Part shown: in pieces, positions 52,007 to 61,209 of the stretch
Layout of the letters: each line of letters opens with the position of its first letter
Numbering within the stretch: the first letter of the stretch is position 1
Source of the DNA: Arenibacter sp. F20364
GTDB taxonomy: Bacteria > Bacteroidota > Bacteroidia > Flavobacteriales > Flavobacteriaceae
Direction of reading: 5' to 3'
DNA length: 64,000 nucleotides
NCBI RefSeq assembly: GCF_023015905.1
Contig: NZ_JALKBD010000014.1
Span: forward strand, 87,009 to 151,008
Notes under the pieces: generated by a model
The model's input: only the letters and a program-made list of their open reading frames with translations
Told to the model about the DNA's origin: nothing
Database searches by the model: none
Position numbers and translations under genes: made by a program

Positions 52007-53383
52007 ATGAAGTATAAGGACCTGGATATTATTGGTAGTGAGGAATGGTGTGTATTTGAGGATTTGGAGATTCCCGCTATAAAGGCCAGGGTAGATTCCG
52101 GGGCAAAAACCTCGTCCATACAGGCAAATAATATAAAAGTGTATACCAAAGGGGCCCACGAATGGGTAAAGTTCGAGGTTAACCCCTTACAGGACAATAG
52201 GGGTATCAATATAGACTGCAAGGCGCGTTTGGTAGACAGAAGGACGGTTAAGAGTTCTTCAGGGATATCGGAGGAGCGTTATGTGATAAGGACCCCGGTA
52301 AGGGTAGGCAGCCTTACCTTCGAAATTGAACTCACTTTGGCCAACAGGGATACTATGGAATACCGTATGCTGTTGGGCAGGGAGGCGCTAAATGAACGTT
52401 TTGTGGTAAACCCCGCGATAAGTTTTAATATGGGGGAGTTCACAGCAACTGAAATAAATCAGAGATATTCCTCTCATTTTAAGGAGAAAACGGGGCTTAA
52501 AATTGCATTGTTGGCCAGTAACCCAATGTTGTACAGCAATAAGCGAATAATGGAAGCCGGTGAGGCCTTGGGTCATGATATGGTATTTTTAAATGTGGAG
52601 CACGCCTATATGAAACTGGATGCCAATTCACCGGAGATCAGATATAGGGGAGGGAACATATTAAATGAGTTCGATGCCATAATTCCTAGGATAAAACCGG
52701 CGGTTACCTTTTACGGTTGTGCCTTGATAAGGCAGTTCGATAATCTTGGGGTGTATTGTTTAAATTCGGCAGAAGCCATAACCCAGTCCAGGGATAAATT
52801 GTTCGCATCCCAACTTTTTTCCAAAAATGATATACATATCCCTATTACCGGATTTGCCAAATCTCCCATGGATACCAAAGATCTTATCAGGATGGTCAAC
52901 GGGGCTCCCTTGATTATAAAACTTTTAGAAAGTACCCAAGGTAAGGGCGTAGTTTTGGCAGAAACAAACAAGGCCGCTGAAAGTGTTATCAACGCCTTTA
53001 AAAGTGTGCAGACCAATATTTTGGTACAAGAGTTCATAAAAGAAGCCAACGGCCAGGATATCCGCTGTTTTGTGGTCAACGGAAAAGTAGTGGCCTCAAT
53101 ACAGCGCCAAGCCGAAAAAGGGGAATTCCGTGCTAACCTGCACCAAGGAGGCAAGGCATCAATTATAAAAATTACTTCCGAGGAAAGGAAGTTGGCGGTA
53201 AAGGCGGCCAAAGTCCTAAACCTGGCAGTTGCCGGTGTGGACATCATCCGTTCCAACAAAGGGCCCTTGTTGCTTGAAGTAAATTCGTCCCCGGGATTGG
53301 AGGGAATTGAAAATGCTACAGGGAAGGATATTGCCAGTATTATGATCAGGGCTATAGAAACTAAGATTAAATTTAACTCCTAG
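52007..53383 (+). CDS. RimB-like peptidase fused to RimK-like ATP-grasp ligase
   Basis: 458 residues with two modules. Residues 1-160 match the retropepsin-like RimB/DUF785 type ([13 protein letters not shown] with catalytic Asp30, and MLLGREAL). Residues about 165-458 are an ATP-grasp ligase like Rim[72 protein letters not shown]. In E. coli RimK adds glutamate to ribosomal protein S6, and RimB-type proteases trim such tails. Here the writer and the eraser-like domain are one chain. The substrate in this species is not known. A 13-base-stem hairpin follows. Confidence 0.9.
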   Translation: MKYKDLDIIGSEEWCVFEDLEIPAIKARVDSGAKTSSIQANNIKVYTKGAHEWVKFEVNPLQDNRGINIDCKARLVDRRTVKSSSGISEERYVIRTPVRVGSLTFEIELTLANRDTMEYRMLLGREALNERFVVNPAISFNMGEFTATEINQRYSSHFKEKTGLKIALLASNPMLYSNKRIMEAGEALGHDMVFLNVEHAYMKLDANSPEIRYRGGNILNEFDAIIPRIKPAVTFYGCALIRQFDNLGVYCLNSAEAITQSRDKLFASQLFSKNDIHIPITGFAKSPMDTKDLIRMVNGAPLIIKLLESTQGKGVVLAETNKAAESVINAFKSVQTNILVQEFIKEANGQDIRCFVVNGKVVASIQRQAEKGEFRANLHQGGKASIIKITSEERKLAVKAAKVLNLAVAGVDIIRSNKGPLLLEVNSSPGLEGIENATGKDIASIMIRAIETKIKFNS

Positions 53384-53409
53384 CCGCTAGTTTTAAGAGG
53401 AAAAAAAAT

Positions 53410-53450
53410 AAATTGGGAAGGCGTGGCCAATGTTCATGCCTTCCCAATTT
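53410..53450 (+). terminator. Hairpin downstream of the RimK fusion gene
   Basis: AAATTGGGAAGGC (53410-53422) pairs perfectly with GCCTTCCCAATTT (53438-53450). The T-tract after is short, so it may be a processed end rather than a strong terminator. Confidence 0.6.
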
Positions 53451-53550
53451 GGCTATATCACTCAATGATTGGACTGATTTTTGAATTAAAACCTAGTTAA
53501 ATATAAATGCTGACAAAGCTGGCGTTTATTAAAATTTGTACCTTCGCCCT

Positions 53551-54045
53551 ATGGGAAGAATATTGTTTTACCTCATTGTTTTCATATTGTTGGGCTCTTG
53601 TAAACAGCAGGCAAGCACAGAGGCCGTTATAGAAAAGGCAGAAGAATTTTTCAGTGTGGATTCACTCCCCAAACCCAATGAAATTAATGATCAGGCCCTG
53701 ACTATTCTAAAGGAATGGCAGGAATTCAATGGTTTGGAAACTACTTTTGAATCGTTGTATAGGGTGGCGAATAGGGAGGATTTGGAATTGGTCATTGAAG
53801 ACTTGATCGAGAAACAAAAAACACTGGAAGCATCTACATATCCAGCAACATTTGATAAGCCCCAGATTAAGAGCAGGCAAAAGGTCTTTAAGACCTATAT
53901 TCTTAAAACAAAGGGAAATTTGGAGTATAGGTCGGGTACCAAAGCGTCCACTATAGAAATGATCAATGCTTATAATGCATTTAGGAACCAGTTCAATGTT
54001 ATTGTCAATAGCCAATTGGACACTACCCTAATTTTGAGTGAGTAG
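53551..54045 (+). CDS. Small helical lipoprotein of unknown function
   Basis: 164 residues from ATG 53551, with a lipoprotein signal LFYLIVFILLGSC. The mature part is predicted helical (ALTILKEWQEFNGLETTFESLY, LVIEDLIEKQKTLEAS, YILKTKGNLEYRS), perhaps a helical bundle. No family is recognised. TACCTTCG, a near match to the -7 consensus, lies just before the ATG. It overlaps the following gene by 8 bases, so the two are co-transcribed. Confidence 0.72.
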   Translation: MGRILFYLIVFILLGSCKQQASTEAVIEKAEEFFSVDSLPKPNEINDQALTILKEWQEFNGLETTFESLYRVANREDLELVIEDLIEKQKTLEASTYPATFDKPQIKSRQKVFKTYILKTKGNLEYRSGTKASTIEMINAYNAFRNQFNVIVNSQLDTTLILSE

Positions 54046-54538
54046 GGCCCTGCTGCTTGTGTTTGCAGTCCTTTGGTCCTTGCAGCTCAGGTCTCAGGTG
54101 CAAATGGATAAAAAAGAAATAGGGAAAATCTTGGATAGCTGGCATAGAGCGGCAGGAAGTGCCGATTTTGATGCCTATTTTAATTTAATGACTTCCGATG
54201 CCGTGTTTATTGGTACGGATGCTTCCGAGAATTGGCAGATCGAAGAATTTAAGGCCTATGCAAAGCCTCATTTTGATAAGGGAAAGGCGTGGAACTTCAA
54301 AGCCGTGGAACGGCAAATATACGTCAATGATGAGGGGGATTATGCTTGGTTTGATGAATTGTTGGATACCCAGATGAAATTATGTCGCGGCTCCGGGGTG
54401 CTAAGAAAGGAGTCCGGGGATTGGAAAATAGCGCACTATGTATTGTCTCTCGTGATTCCCAATGAAAATGTCTCCGAGGTAATCCTGATCAAACAGGAAA
54501 AGGATGACAGGATTATTGAAGAGTTAATTAAACAGTAA
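54038..54538 (+). CDS. SnoaL/DUF4440-like exported protein
   Basis: 166 residues from a GTG that overlaps the previous gene by 8 bases; this start gives a signal peptide (LLLVFAVLWSLQLRSQ). The body is an NTF2-like cone fold: EIGKILDSWHRAAGSADFDAYFNLMTSDAVFIGTDASENWQIEEFKAYA, FDELLDTQMKLCRGSGVLRKESGDWKIAHYVLSL. Such DUF4440-type proteins bind small ligands; the ligand is unknown. A strong bidirectional terminator follows. Confidence 0.82.
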   Translation: MSRALLLVFAVLWSLQLRSQVQMDKKEIGKILDSWHRAAGSADFDAYFNLMTSDAVFIGTDASENWQIEEFKAYAKPHFDKGKAWNFKAVERQIYVNDEGDYAWFDELLDTQMKLCRGSGVLRKESGDWKIAHYVLSLVIPNENVSEVILIKQEKDDRIIEELIKQ

Positions 54539-54572
54539 ATCTCTGTGAAAATGGGGAGCTTATAATCTTTAA

Positions 54573-54613
54573 AGCATAAAAAAACCACTGTTGTACAGTG
54601 GTTTTTTTATGCT
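54573..54613. terminator. Bidirectional terminator
   Basis: AGCATAAAAAAACCACTG (54573-54590) pairs perfectly over 18 bases with its complement at 54596-54613, around a TTGTA loop. A and T runs on both sides serve the convergent 54038 and 54636 genes. Confidence 0.9.
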
Positions 54614-54635
54614 CTTAAACGCGCGCAGATATTGG

Positions 54636-55340
54636 CTATTCCTTGGTTTCTTTATTTTCAATTTTGTCCTTTCTGGACTGTAAAGCTTGTCTGCTTAGAC
54701 TGGCCAAATTAAAATTGGGATCTATTTTTAATGCTTCATCAATGGTAGCCAGAGCTCCATCTATGTCGTTTTGATCTTTATTGAATTCTACCAGGGCCTT
54801 CAAATGGATAAAGGCAGCCTTTAAAGCAACCTCGTATGGCTGTTGCCTTTCATAGAATGCATATTTCATATCGTCTTTGGCATTGGCAATTCCATATTCA
54901 ATATTGACGGCTGCACCTTCATTGTCACCGGTCTGAATTTTTAAATCTGCCAATTCATATGCTAAATATGGATTTGGTCCTCTCTTATTAAGAATTTCAA
55001 ACTGTTCCAAGGCCCTCTTTGGTTGGTTCAATGCCTTTAAGGAAATAGCTTTTACCTGGACCGCCAAATCCGAGTCAGATTCGTTTTTTTCAATCCCGAT
55101 TGTGTTTAGCGCCTGTAAATGTTGATTGTCCGTGGTGTAAATGTAAGCCAAGGTATCATTGCGCTCTTTGCTTGGGGAAAGTATGTTTAGGTGGGTTATG
55201 GCGCTAATTACACCATTTATATCCCCCTGTTGTCTCATTTGGTCATAATAGGCCTCATAATGTTTAAGCAAATCACTTTTTGTCTGTGCATTTGCTGTAA
55301 ATCCTGCCATAACTAGCAGAATCAGTACAATTTTCTTCAT
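54636..55340 (-). CDS. Secreted TPR-repeat protein
   Basis: 234 residues with signal peptide (IVLILLVMAGFTANAQ). The mature part has TPR-like helix pairs: SLKALNQPKRALEQFEILNKRGPNPYLAYELADLKIQTGDNEGAAVNIEYGI and DIDGALATIDEALKIDPNFNLASLSRQ. Such periplasmic TPR proteins serve as interaction scaffolds. No partner is suggested by the neighbours. It is probably a single-gene unit ending at the perfect terminator. Confidence 0.85.
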   Translation of the reverse strand: MKKIVLILLVMAGFTANAQTKSDLLKHYEAYYDQMRQQGDINGVISAITHLNILSPSKERNDTLAYIYTTDNQHLQALNTIGIEKNESDSDLAVQVKAISLKALNQPKRALEQFEILNKRGPNPYLAYELADLKIQTGDNEGAAVNIEYGIANAKDDMKYAFYERQQPYEVALKAAFIHLKALVEFNKDQNDIDGALATIDEALKIDPNFNLASLSRQALQSRKDKIENKETKE

Positions 55341-55421
55341 TGTTCTAAATTTTAGTGTGCCAAAACTAGTAAATTATTTCTAACCATTTGTTAAGGAATG
55401 TCTTAAACCTTGGATAGGTAA

Positions 55422-55452
55422 TAAAAAAGGATGCCGATCGGCACCCTTTTTT
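55422..55452 (-). terminator. Terminator downstream of the 55478 gene
   Basis: An A-run, GGATGCC, GATC, GGCACCC and a T-run form a hairpin with one mismatch, 26 bases past the stop codon of the leftward gene. Confidence 0.65.
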
Positions 55453-55477
55453 CTAATATGGTTGGTCTGGGTCTTGT

Positions 55478-55852
55478 TTAAACGACGGTAAGCGTAACAT
55501 TCCTGTTTTCGTATGCCCTTAATAATCTGGCATAAAATGCAATGCTCACGTTGTCCTTGTCCAAGCTAGAACTTAAAAACTCCTTTAAATTCTTAAAAAG
55601 TAAATTTGCCCTAAGAATAGGAAGGCTGGAATTCACTTTTTTTGGGTCATAACAGCTATCATCCATAACAATATCCATAATGACTCTCTTTCTGTGGTAG
55701 TCTATGGATACATCTGCTGCATTGTAATATTTTTTCAATATGGCAACATGCAGATTTTGAAATTTTTGGGACATTTTGCTTTTGGAGCAGCTTTTGGAAA
55801 TTAAATTTTCAATTTCGGTAAGTACTCTTGTTTTTAGACCTGAATTTTCCAT
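55478..55852 (-). CDS. Small cytosolic protein of unknown function
   Basis: 124 residues, no signal peptide or membrane segment. The start is helical (LKTRVLTEIENLISKSCSKSKMSQKFQNLHVAILKKYYN) and then come strand-like stretches DVSIDYHRKRVIMDIVMDDSCYDP and NVSIAFYARLLRAYENRNVTLTVV. No family is recognised. It is flanked by its own terminator and a 120-base upstream gap, so it is a single-gene unit. Confidence 0.65.
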   Translation of the reverse strand: MENSGLKTRVLTEIENLISKSCSKSKMSQKFQNLHVAILKKYYNAADVSIDYHRKRVIMDIVMDDSCYDPKKVNSSLPILRANLLFKNLKEFLSSSLDKDNVSIAFYARLLRAYENRNVTLTVV

Positions 55853-55974
55853 GATAATTGAATTTATTCGTTTACTTAAAGATACGGACTAATCGATAAA
55901 CGGTTAATAATCAAGGATATAATTTAACCAAAACTGGATGACTTTGTTGTGAAAGTTCAAAAAAGTGTGGTGAA

Positions 55975-56784
55975 TTAACTTACAATTGAGGTGTTATAAG
56001 GGTATATTTTAACATTTAAATACTTACTTTCAATGCTTTTGTTTCCTATTTTTTCTAAATTCTTGATGTAACTGGGTGGCAAAAGCCCTCTTTTTATTGC
56101 TTCCGAAGTATAATAAGCCTGCTTTGTAGGATGGTGGGGATACACTCCATTAATTACTTTATTTTCCCAATTCCCATTTAGGACCATCTTGATAATCCCG
56201 ATACAATCGTAAAGATGTATGAGATTTACCGGGTCATTGCCATTGGTAAGTTCGGTTTTGCCGGCAAGATGGGTTACCGGGTGCCTGGAAGGGCCAATTA
56301 GGCCTCCAAATCGTATAATGGTGGTATTCAGGGCCCCATCGTTCAAAAAAATATTTTCCGCAGCCAGAAGTTGCCTGCCAGACTCTGTATTGGGTCGGGT
56401 AGGGGAGTCTTCTGTGACAAGCCCGTCGATGTCCCCATAAACAGAGGTACTGCTTATAAAAATTATGCGGGCCAGCGCGGTGTTTTTTATTGCGTCATAT
56501 AAATGCAGCATTTTTTTTATAAAACTCTCTTTAGGAGCCGAACGTAGCCTTGGAGGAACATTGATGATCAAGACGTCCAATTCCCCTAAAAAGTTTTCAA
56601 TCTGTCCTTCAATGCCATTTTCCGTTAGACCTATGGTGTATGCTATTATATTCGCTTTCTGCAATACCCCTATTTTGTAATCGGAAGTGGTTGTCCCAAA
56701 CACGGTATGTTTATCAGCGACAAGGGATTTGGCCAAAGGTAGACCTAGCCATCCACAACCTAGTACCCCGATCTTTTTGTTCAA
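55975..56784 (-). CDS. NAD(P)-binding epimerase-like protein (YeeZ type)
   Basis: 269 residues with an N-terminal Rossmann motif GVLGCGWLGLPLAKSL. FISSTSVYGDIDGLVTEDSPTRPNTESGRQLLAAE carries the Ser/Tyr-type region of extended SDRs, but the Lys of YxxxK is not obvious, as in the YeeZ-like group. The substrate is unknown. It overlaps the M28 peptidase gene by 4 bases (ATGA), so it is translated together with it. Confidence 0.82.
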   Translation of the reverse strand: MNKKIGVLGCGWLGLPLAKSLVADKHTVFGTTTSDYKIGVLQKANIIAYTIGLTENGIEGQIENFLGELDVLIINVPPRLRSAPKESFIKKMLHLYDAIKNTALARIIFISSTSVYGDIDGLVTEDSPTRPNTESGRQLLAAENIFLNDGALNTTIIRFGGLIGPSRHPVTHLAGKTELTNGNDPVNLIHLYDCIGIIKMVLNGNWENKVINGVYPHHPTKQAYYTSEAIKRGLLPPSYIKNLEKIGNKSIESKYLNVKIYPYNTSIVS

Positions 56785-59063
56785 AATTTTATCTTTTTGC
56801 TTACCATAATAGCATCGTTTAGGACAAATGGCATAGGAATATTGTTTTCTGGCCTTGGGGGCACTGTAAATAGGGGATTGTTCAATAGATCGTTGGAGGC
56901 CTCATATAGGGTCAGTTCCAAAGCACTTTCTTTGGGGATAGTGATCTGTAATTCGGTATAATCGTTATTGCTGACATAGTGGGTGACCAACTTACTGTTT
57001 TTCCTGTTCTTAAGATAGTACTCGGATAGTTCAATCCTATTTATAGTGGCCTTAGTAATTTCTACATCATTCGTAAATATTTCCAAACGGTTGGTGCTTC
57101 GCTGTGGCGTAAGACAAATTTCCAATTTTCTATGGTCGCCAATAATGGTATCCAAGGTAGTTTCTATTTTAGGAGGGGCAATGTTTTTTACCGGAGCTTC
57201 TGACATGAAAGTGAACCCTGTTCCATATTTACTGCTTAAGATATCATAGCTTGGATTTTTGGGCTCTGCCTTATTGGCCTCTACGTACTGTGATGTCCAA
57301 CTGGATAACACATGGTCATAAGTGGCCCATTGCGCAGTGTTTTTGTCGGCGTCCAGTATATAGACCAAACTGGTAGGTTTAGCATTTTCTTTATTAAAAC
57401 CCGATGAAAAGTGGGCGGACAACAGAAAACCAAAACAGAGTATTAGAAATAAATAGGCTAGGCGGTTTTTGTTCTTTAGGGGGCCAAAAAGAGGAAGCAA
57501 CAGGAAAAATGCCAAAGAGGTCAAAAGGGTAGCGGTAATCATCATTTTAAGGCCGAGCCCCACGGGGAACATTTTAATAAGCGGGGAGTAGATCCATATG
57601 GCTGGCAAAGTCAAAATCAACAGCAGATAAGGACTGGGCAATTTTTGATGTGTTAGGATAAGCAAGGAGGCGAGCAATGCGAATACGGGGATTACAAAAA
57701 AGCTGGCACCTTTTAAATATACGGCAACCAGGGCACAAAGAATTAGCCATAGAAACAATGGGGCAATTAAGAGGTTTTGAGTCTGTGCCTTTCCAAATTT
57801 ATGATAGGCCCAAAAACCGACTGCCACTGAAAATAGAACAAAAGCCGCTATGTAGGCATAACCGTTATAAGTGAAACCATGAAGTATGTCCTGGTATTGT
57901 GGGTAAATATTTTTAAGAACGGTCCAGCCAAAGTAACCTACCAGCCCGTTAATGGCCAAAATTATGAACAGGGGAACAAAGCCCCTTCCAATTTCTTTAA
58001 TTTCCAAGGAACTATTTCTAAGTCCGAGGAACAAAAGGGCCAGAAAGCCTGCTATGGCAAGTACCAGCATTGGGAAAATCCAATCGAAGGGATAAGAGAC
58101 CAGTCGGAAGAATGGAATATTAAAATATATGGAATCGTTTGGGCTTTTTAAGTTGGTGAGGTCGGAATTGCTAAAATGCTTCAGCAAGGGCATCAGATAA
58201 CTGCCTTGATGGGCAAGGGTATTGCGGTCCAGTCGCTCATAATTATCACGAGCGGTATGGTAGTCATAATGGTCGTCAATAAAGGCAAAATTGAGTCCTT
58301 CTATGTCCATGTCTTCCCTAAACACGGTAAGGTCGGTATCATTAGGAAGCATTTTGTAAACACTATATACCAAGCTATTGGCAGCAGGGTATTTTGGATT
58401 AGCCTTAATAAACTCATCTATGACCTTGGAATTTCCCCTATTGGTTTCCAGTAACATATAGGAGGGTCCGCCACTGCCCCTTGCCTCAAAATTCAATACC
58501 AATCCTACTTCCTTTACCCATGGATGATGGTTTACAAATAGATCAGCTCCGTTAAGCCCTAATTCCTCGGCATCAGAAATTAGAATAATGATATCGTTTT
58601 TAGGTGTTTTATTTTGCTCTAGGAAGGTTCTTACCCCTTCCAATATGGTTGCCACCCCACTGGCGGCATCGCTGGCACCCAAAGATGAATGGGGATTACT
58701 ATCATAATGTGAAAGTAAAAGAAGGGCCTTTCCCTTTTCGCTGCCTTTTATCCTGGCCAATATATTGGTTGCACTGCTAAAATTTCCCCAGTCCCCTGCG
58801 GTATAACCTTGTTGGGTAGATGTTTCCAGTCCCAGCTTGGTCAATTCCGATATAATATATTCCCTTACCTCGGAATGGGCAGGAAAACCCACGGCATGTG
58901 GTTTTTGGGACATATTTTTTACATGGACAAGCGCCCTATCCGTAGAAAATGAAATATTTTCAATATTGGTATCCGGAGTGTAGCTTGGCATGGAGGCTTC
59001 AAAGCTCCAATATATGGCAAGCAGAACAAGGAGAAGGGTGATGGCAGAAGAATATTGCTTCAT
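56781..59063 (-). CDS. M28-family membrane metallopeptidase
   Basis: 760 residues. After a signal anchor comes the periplasmic M28 domain (about 40-320) with zinc ligands His119 (LLSHYDSNPHSSLGASDAASG), Asp132, catalytic Glu166-Glu167 in SDAEELGLNG, Asp/His later in FIDDHYDYHTARDN. The second half has about eight transmembrane segments (330-560) and a C-terminal beta domain. The layout matches the ER metallopeptidase Fxna/Pff1-type group. The likely activity is aminopeptidase on peptides exported or taken up. It overlaps the next gene by 4 bases. Confidence 0.92.
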   Translation of the reverse strand: MKQYSSAITLLLVLLAIYWSFEASMPSYTPDTNIENISFSTDRALVHVKNMSQKPHAVGFPAHSEVREYIISELTKLGLETSTQQGYTAGDWGNFSSATNILARIKGSEKGKALLLLSHYDSNPHSSLGASDAASGVATILEGVRTFLEQNKTPKNDIIILISDAEELGLNGADLFVNHHPWVKEVGLVLNFEARGSGGPSYMLLETNRGNSKVIDEFIKANPKYPAANSLVYSVYKMLPNDTDLTVFREDMDIEGLNFAFIDDHYDYHTARDNYERLDRNTLAHQGSYLMPLLKHFSNSDLTNLKSPNDSIYFNIPFFRLVSYPFDWIFPMLVLAIAGFLALLFLGLRNSSLEIKEIGRGFVPLFIILAINGLVGYFGWTVLKNIYPQYQDILHGFTYNGYAYIAAFVLFSVAVGFWAYHKFGKAQTQNLLIAPLFLWLILCALVAVYLKGASFFVIPVFALLASLLILTHQKLPSPYLLLILTLPAIWIYSPLIKMFPVGLGLKMMITATLLTSLAFFLLLPLFGPLKNKNRLAYLFLILCFGFLLSAHFSSGFNKENAKPTSLVYILDADKNTAQWATYDHVLSSWTSQYVEANKAEPKNPSYDILSSKYGTGFTFMSEAPVKNIAPPKIETTLDTIIGDHRKLEICLTPQRSTNRLEIFTNDVEITKATINRIELSEYYLKNRKNSKLVTHYVSNNDYTELQITIPKESALELTLYEASNDLLNNPLFTVPPRPENNIPMPFVLNDAIMVSKKIKF

Positions 59064-59222
59064 AGTATTTGGTAAAAACTTAAAAGTAAGAAATTATCCC
59101 TGTATTACATTAAAGTGTGCGGTATAACCAATAATTTGTGGTTTTTAGGATTTTTTAATTTTAAATTATACGCAACAATTTAATCTAATATTTATCAATA
59201 CAATTGATTAAATCTTAAATAG

Positions 59223-59253
59223 TTGTGTAATTATTTAAAAAATACTATCTTTC
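59223..59253 (+). promoter_or_regulatory. Promoter of the CBS gene
   Basis: TTG at 59223-59225, 20 bases, then TATCTTTC at 59246-59253 is close to the TTG-N19-TAnnTTTG consensus; ATG follows 23 bases later. Confidence 0.5.
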
Positions 59254-59276
59254 AAATTAACCTAAAAATAAACGGT

Positions 59277-59741
59277 ATGGGAATAAAAAGTTTTCAGGGA
59301 GTTCGCAAGGTCGTAAAAAAGGAATTTGATGCTCCCATTTTAGTAGAGGACTATATGACAAAAAAACTGATCACCTTTAGTCCTGATCAATCTATTTTAA
59401 CGGTTATGGAGCATTTGGCCAAATATCATATCTCTGGAGGTCCAGTATTGGATAACAACGGATTTTTGGTGGGTATCATCTCCGAGGCGGATTGTATGAA
59501 ACAGATTTCGGAAAGCCGTTATTTTAATCAACCTATCTTGGACAAGAGTGTTGAGCGATTCATGACAAAAGAGGTGGAGACCATACCTCATGATATGTCT
59601 ATTTTTGATGCCGCCGGCATATTTGACAAGCATAAAAGAAGAAGATTACCAGTTATGAAAAACGGGATTTTGGTAGGGCAAATTAGTCGCAAGGATATTG
59701 TAATTGCAGCCCTTAAATTAAGTGGACATAACTATAAGTAG
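59277..59741 (+). CDS. CBS-domain pair protein
   Basis: 154 residues from ATG 59277. Two CBS domains: ILVEDYMTKKLITFSPDQSILTVMEHLAKYHISGGPVLDNNGFLVGIISEADCMK, and VERFMTKEVETIPHDMSIFDAAGIFDKHKRRRLPVMKNGILVGQISRKDIV. The second ends RRRLPV..GILVGQISRKD, the normal nucleotide-binding form. Stand-alone pairs bind adenosine nucleotides and regulate other proteins. No effector domain is attached. It is divergent to the M28 gene. Confidence 0.92.
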   Translation: MGIKSFQGVRKVVKKEFDAPILVEDYMTKKLITFSPDQSILTVMEHLAKYHISGGPVLDNNGFLVGIISEADCMKQISESRYFNQPILDKSVERFMTKEVETIPHDMSIFDAAGIFDKHKRRRLPVMKNGILVGQISRKDIVIAALKLSGHNYK

Positions 59742-59859
59742 TAAACTATTTTTGCTTCGCATTGAAGCTGATACCTAACAATACAACGACACCCATAATT
59801 TTTTTGCCTTTGAACAGCTTCTAGCAATTGTTCAAGGGCATTCTTTATTAAGTTAGCCC

Positions 59860-60210
59860 CTATTCCCTTTTTACTATCATATAATAATCATTGTCCAAGG
59901 GAAGATACCCTAGATCATATACAAAATAGTAGGTGGTTCCCTTTTTGGTGGTATATAAATTGGTGATATATTCAAAATCGAAACCCTTGTCCATTAATCT
60001 GGTCTTGGTAGTTTTGGTCTTGCCCTCGGTTAAGGGATAGCTATCCAGGATTCTGTAATTTTTGCGCAGGCGGTTGTTTATGTTCCTAACCAGGTTTTTA
60101 CTGTCTTTGTTCAGCTTATTATTGTAGGCATTTCTGCAATAGTCCGAACAGAATTTCTTGTCTATCCTGCCCAAAATTTTATCTCCGCATTCCAAGCATT
60201 TTTTTTCCAT
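59860..60210 (-). CDS. Zinc-ribbon protein (DUF2116-like N-terminus)
   Basis: 116 residues. The N-terminal zinc ribbon has CLECG and CSDYCRNAYNNK (four Cys), as in DUF2116, followed by a helical, basic region and a C-terminal YYFVYDLGYLPLDNDYYMIVK. The protein is probably cytosolic; nucleic acid or ribosome binding is possible but not shown. It lies 7 bases after the next gene upstream in transcription order, in a leftward operon 61694-59860. Confidence 0.82.
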   Translation of the reverse strand: MEKKCLECGDKILGRIDKKFCSDYCRNAYNNKLNKDSKNLVRNINNRLRKNYRILDSYPLTEGKTKTTKTRLMDKGFDFEYITNLYTTKKGTTYYFVYDLGYLPLDNDYYMIVKRE

Positions 60211-60217
60211 GGTTCGT

Positions 60218-60826
60218 TCAGTTATTTTGTTCTATAAGCTCCAATCGTTTTACTATGGATCCCTTGGGCAATATGGTGCCGGGAGAAAGTACGGCATTGG
60301 CTCCTATTCTTGAATTGTCCCCGATCAAGGCACCAAATTTAACGGAGCCGGTATTGGTCCTGCTACCCTTTACTTGGGCCCATATGGTCTTGTCCGACCT
60401 TTCGTTATAGTGGTTGGCAATAAGTGCTCCCGCCTCAAAATTTACATGCCCCCCAATTATGCTGTCTCCAATAAAATTAAAATGGGCCATGGCCGAATTA
60501 TTGCCAATAAAACTGGACTTAATCTCACTTCCCGGACCTATCCGAACCCCTTCGCCCAAAAACACTCCTCCGCGCAGATAAGCGTGGCTTGCAACAAAGC
60601 AGTTTCCGGATATAATAACGGGCTCTTTTAAAATTACCCCTTTTTCGATAATGGCGGTTTTATGGATGGCAATACCAGCTGCAATGGCATAATCATCAGT
60701 ATTAAGCTCCAGGATCTTCTTGGATATAATAGTTGATATGTATGGGGTAATTTCCCATGGTAGAACTCCGTTCTGGCTTGGGAAATGACTATAAAAATCG
60801 TCTATATACTCCGTTATATCACTCAT
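60218..60826 (-). CDS. Left-handed beta-helix acyl/nucleotidyl-transferase-like protein
   Basis: 202 residues with hexapeptide repeats from about residue 55 to 190 (AIIEKGVILKEPVIISGNCFVASHAYLRGGVFLGEGVRIGPGSEIKSSFIGNNSAMAHFNFIGDSIIGGHVNFEAGALIANHY, then GDNSRIGANAVLSPGTILP). It resembles the C-terminal beta-helix of GlmU-type UDP-GlcNAc diphosphorylases without the nucleotidyltransferase domain. His in AMAHF and NHY may be catalytic. The substrate is not known. It overlaps the glyoxalase-like gene by 4 bases. Confidence 0.88.
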   Translation of the reverse strand: MSDITEYIDDFYSHFPSQNGVLPWEITPYISTIISKKILELNTDDYAIAAGIAIHKTAIIEKGVILKEPVIISGNCFVASHAYLRGGVFLGEGVRIGPGSEIKSSFIGNNSAMAHFNFIGDSIIGGHVNFEAGALIANHYNERSDKTIWAQVKGSRTNTGSVKFGALIGDNSRIGANAVLSPGTILPKGSIVKRLELIEQNN

Positions 60827-61209
60827 TTTTGATATAGTTCTATGGGTAAATTATCAGGGTCGAATATAAAAGTGAACTTTTTTTGGGTAAACTCGTCAGT
60901 GCGAACAGGTTCTGCCACAATGCCTTTTTTGGATAATTCCAACAATTGGGATTGCAGATCATCCACCTCAAAGGCCAAGTGCCTTAATCCGGTTGCCTCT
61001 GGCCTAGTGGATCTGGGAGGTGGTTTGGGAAATGAGAATAGTTCTATGATGTAATTTCCGTGCAATGCCAAATCCAATTTGTAGGAGTCCCTATCTTCCC
61101 TATAAATTTCTTGCAGGGGTTCCAGGCCTAGATCTTCCACATAGAATTTTTTGGATGTTTTATAATCCGAGCATATGATGGCAATATGGTGTACTTTATT
61201 TAGGGTCAT
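60823..61209 (-). CDS. Glyoxalase/VOC protein (YaeR/GloA2 type)
   Basis: 128 residues with the full small VOC fold: HHIAIICSDYKTSKKFYVEDLGLEPLQE, HGNYIIELFSFPKPP, EATGLRHLAFEVDDLQ and FTFIFDPDNLPIELYQ. The metal ligands His (HHIAI), Glu (IELF), His (RHLAF) and Glu (IELY) are all present, so it should bind a metal. The substrate is unknown. Four-base overlaps join it to both neighbours. Confidence 0.9.
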   Translation of the reverse strand: MTLNKVHHIAIICSDYKTSKKFYVEDLGLEPLQEIYREDRDSYKLDLALHGNYIIELFSFPKPPPRSTRPEATGLRHLAFEVDDLQSQLLELSKKGIVAEPVRTDEFTQKKFTFIFDPDNLPIELYQK

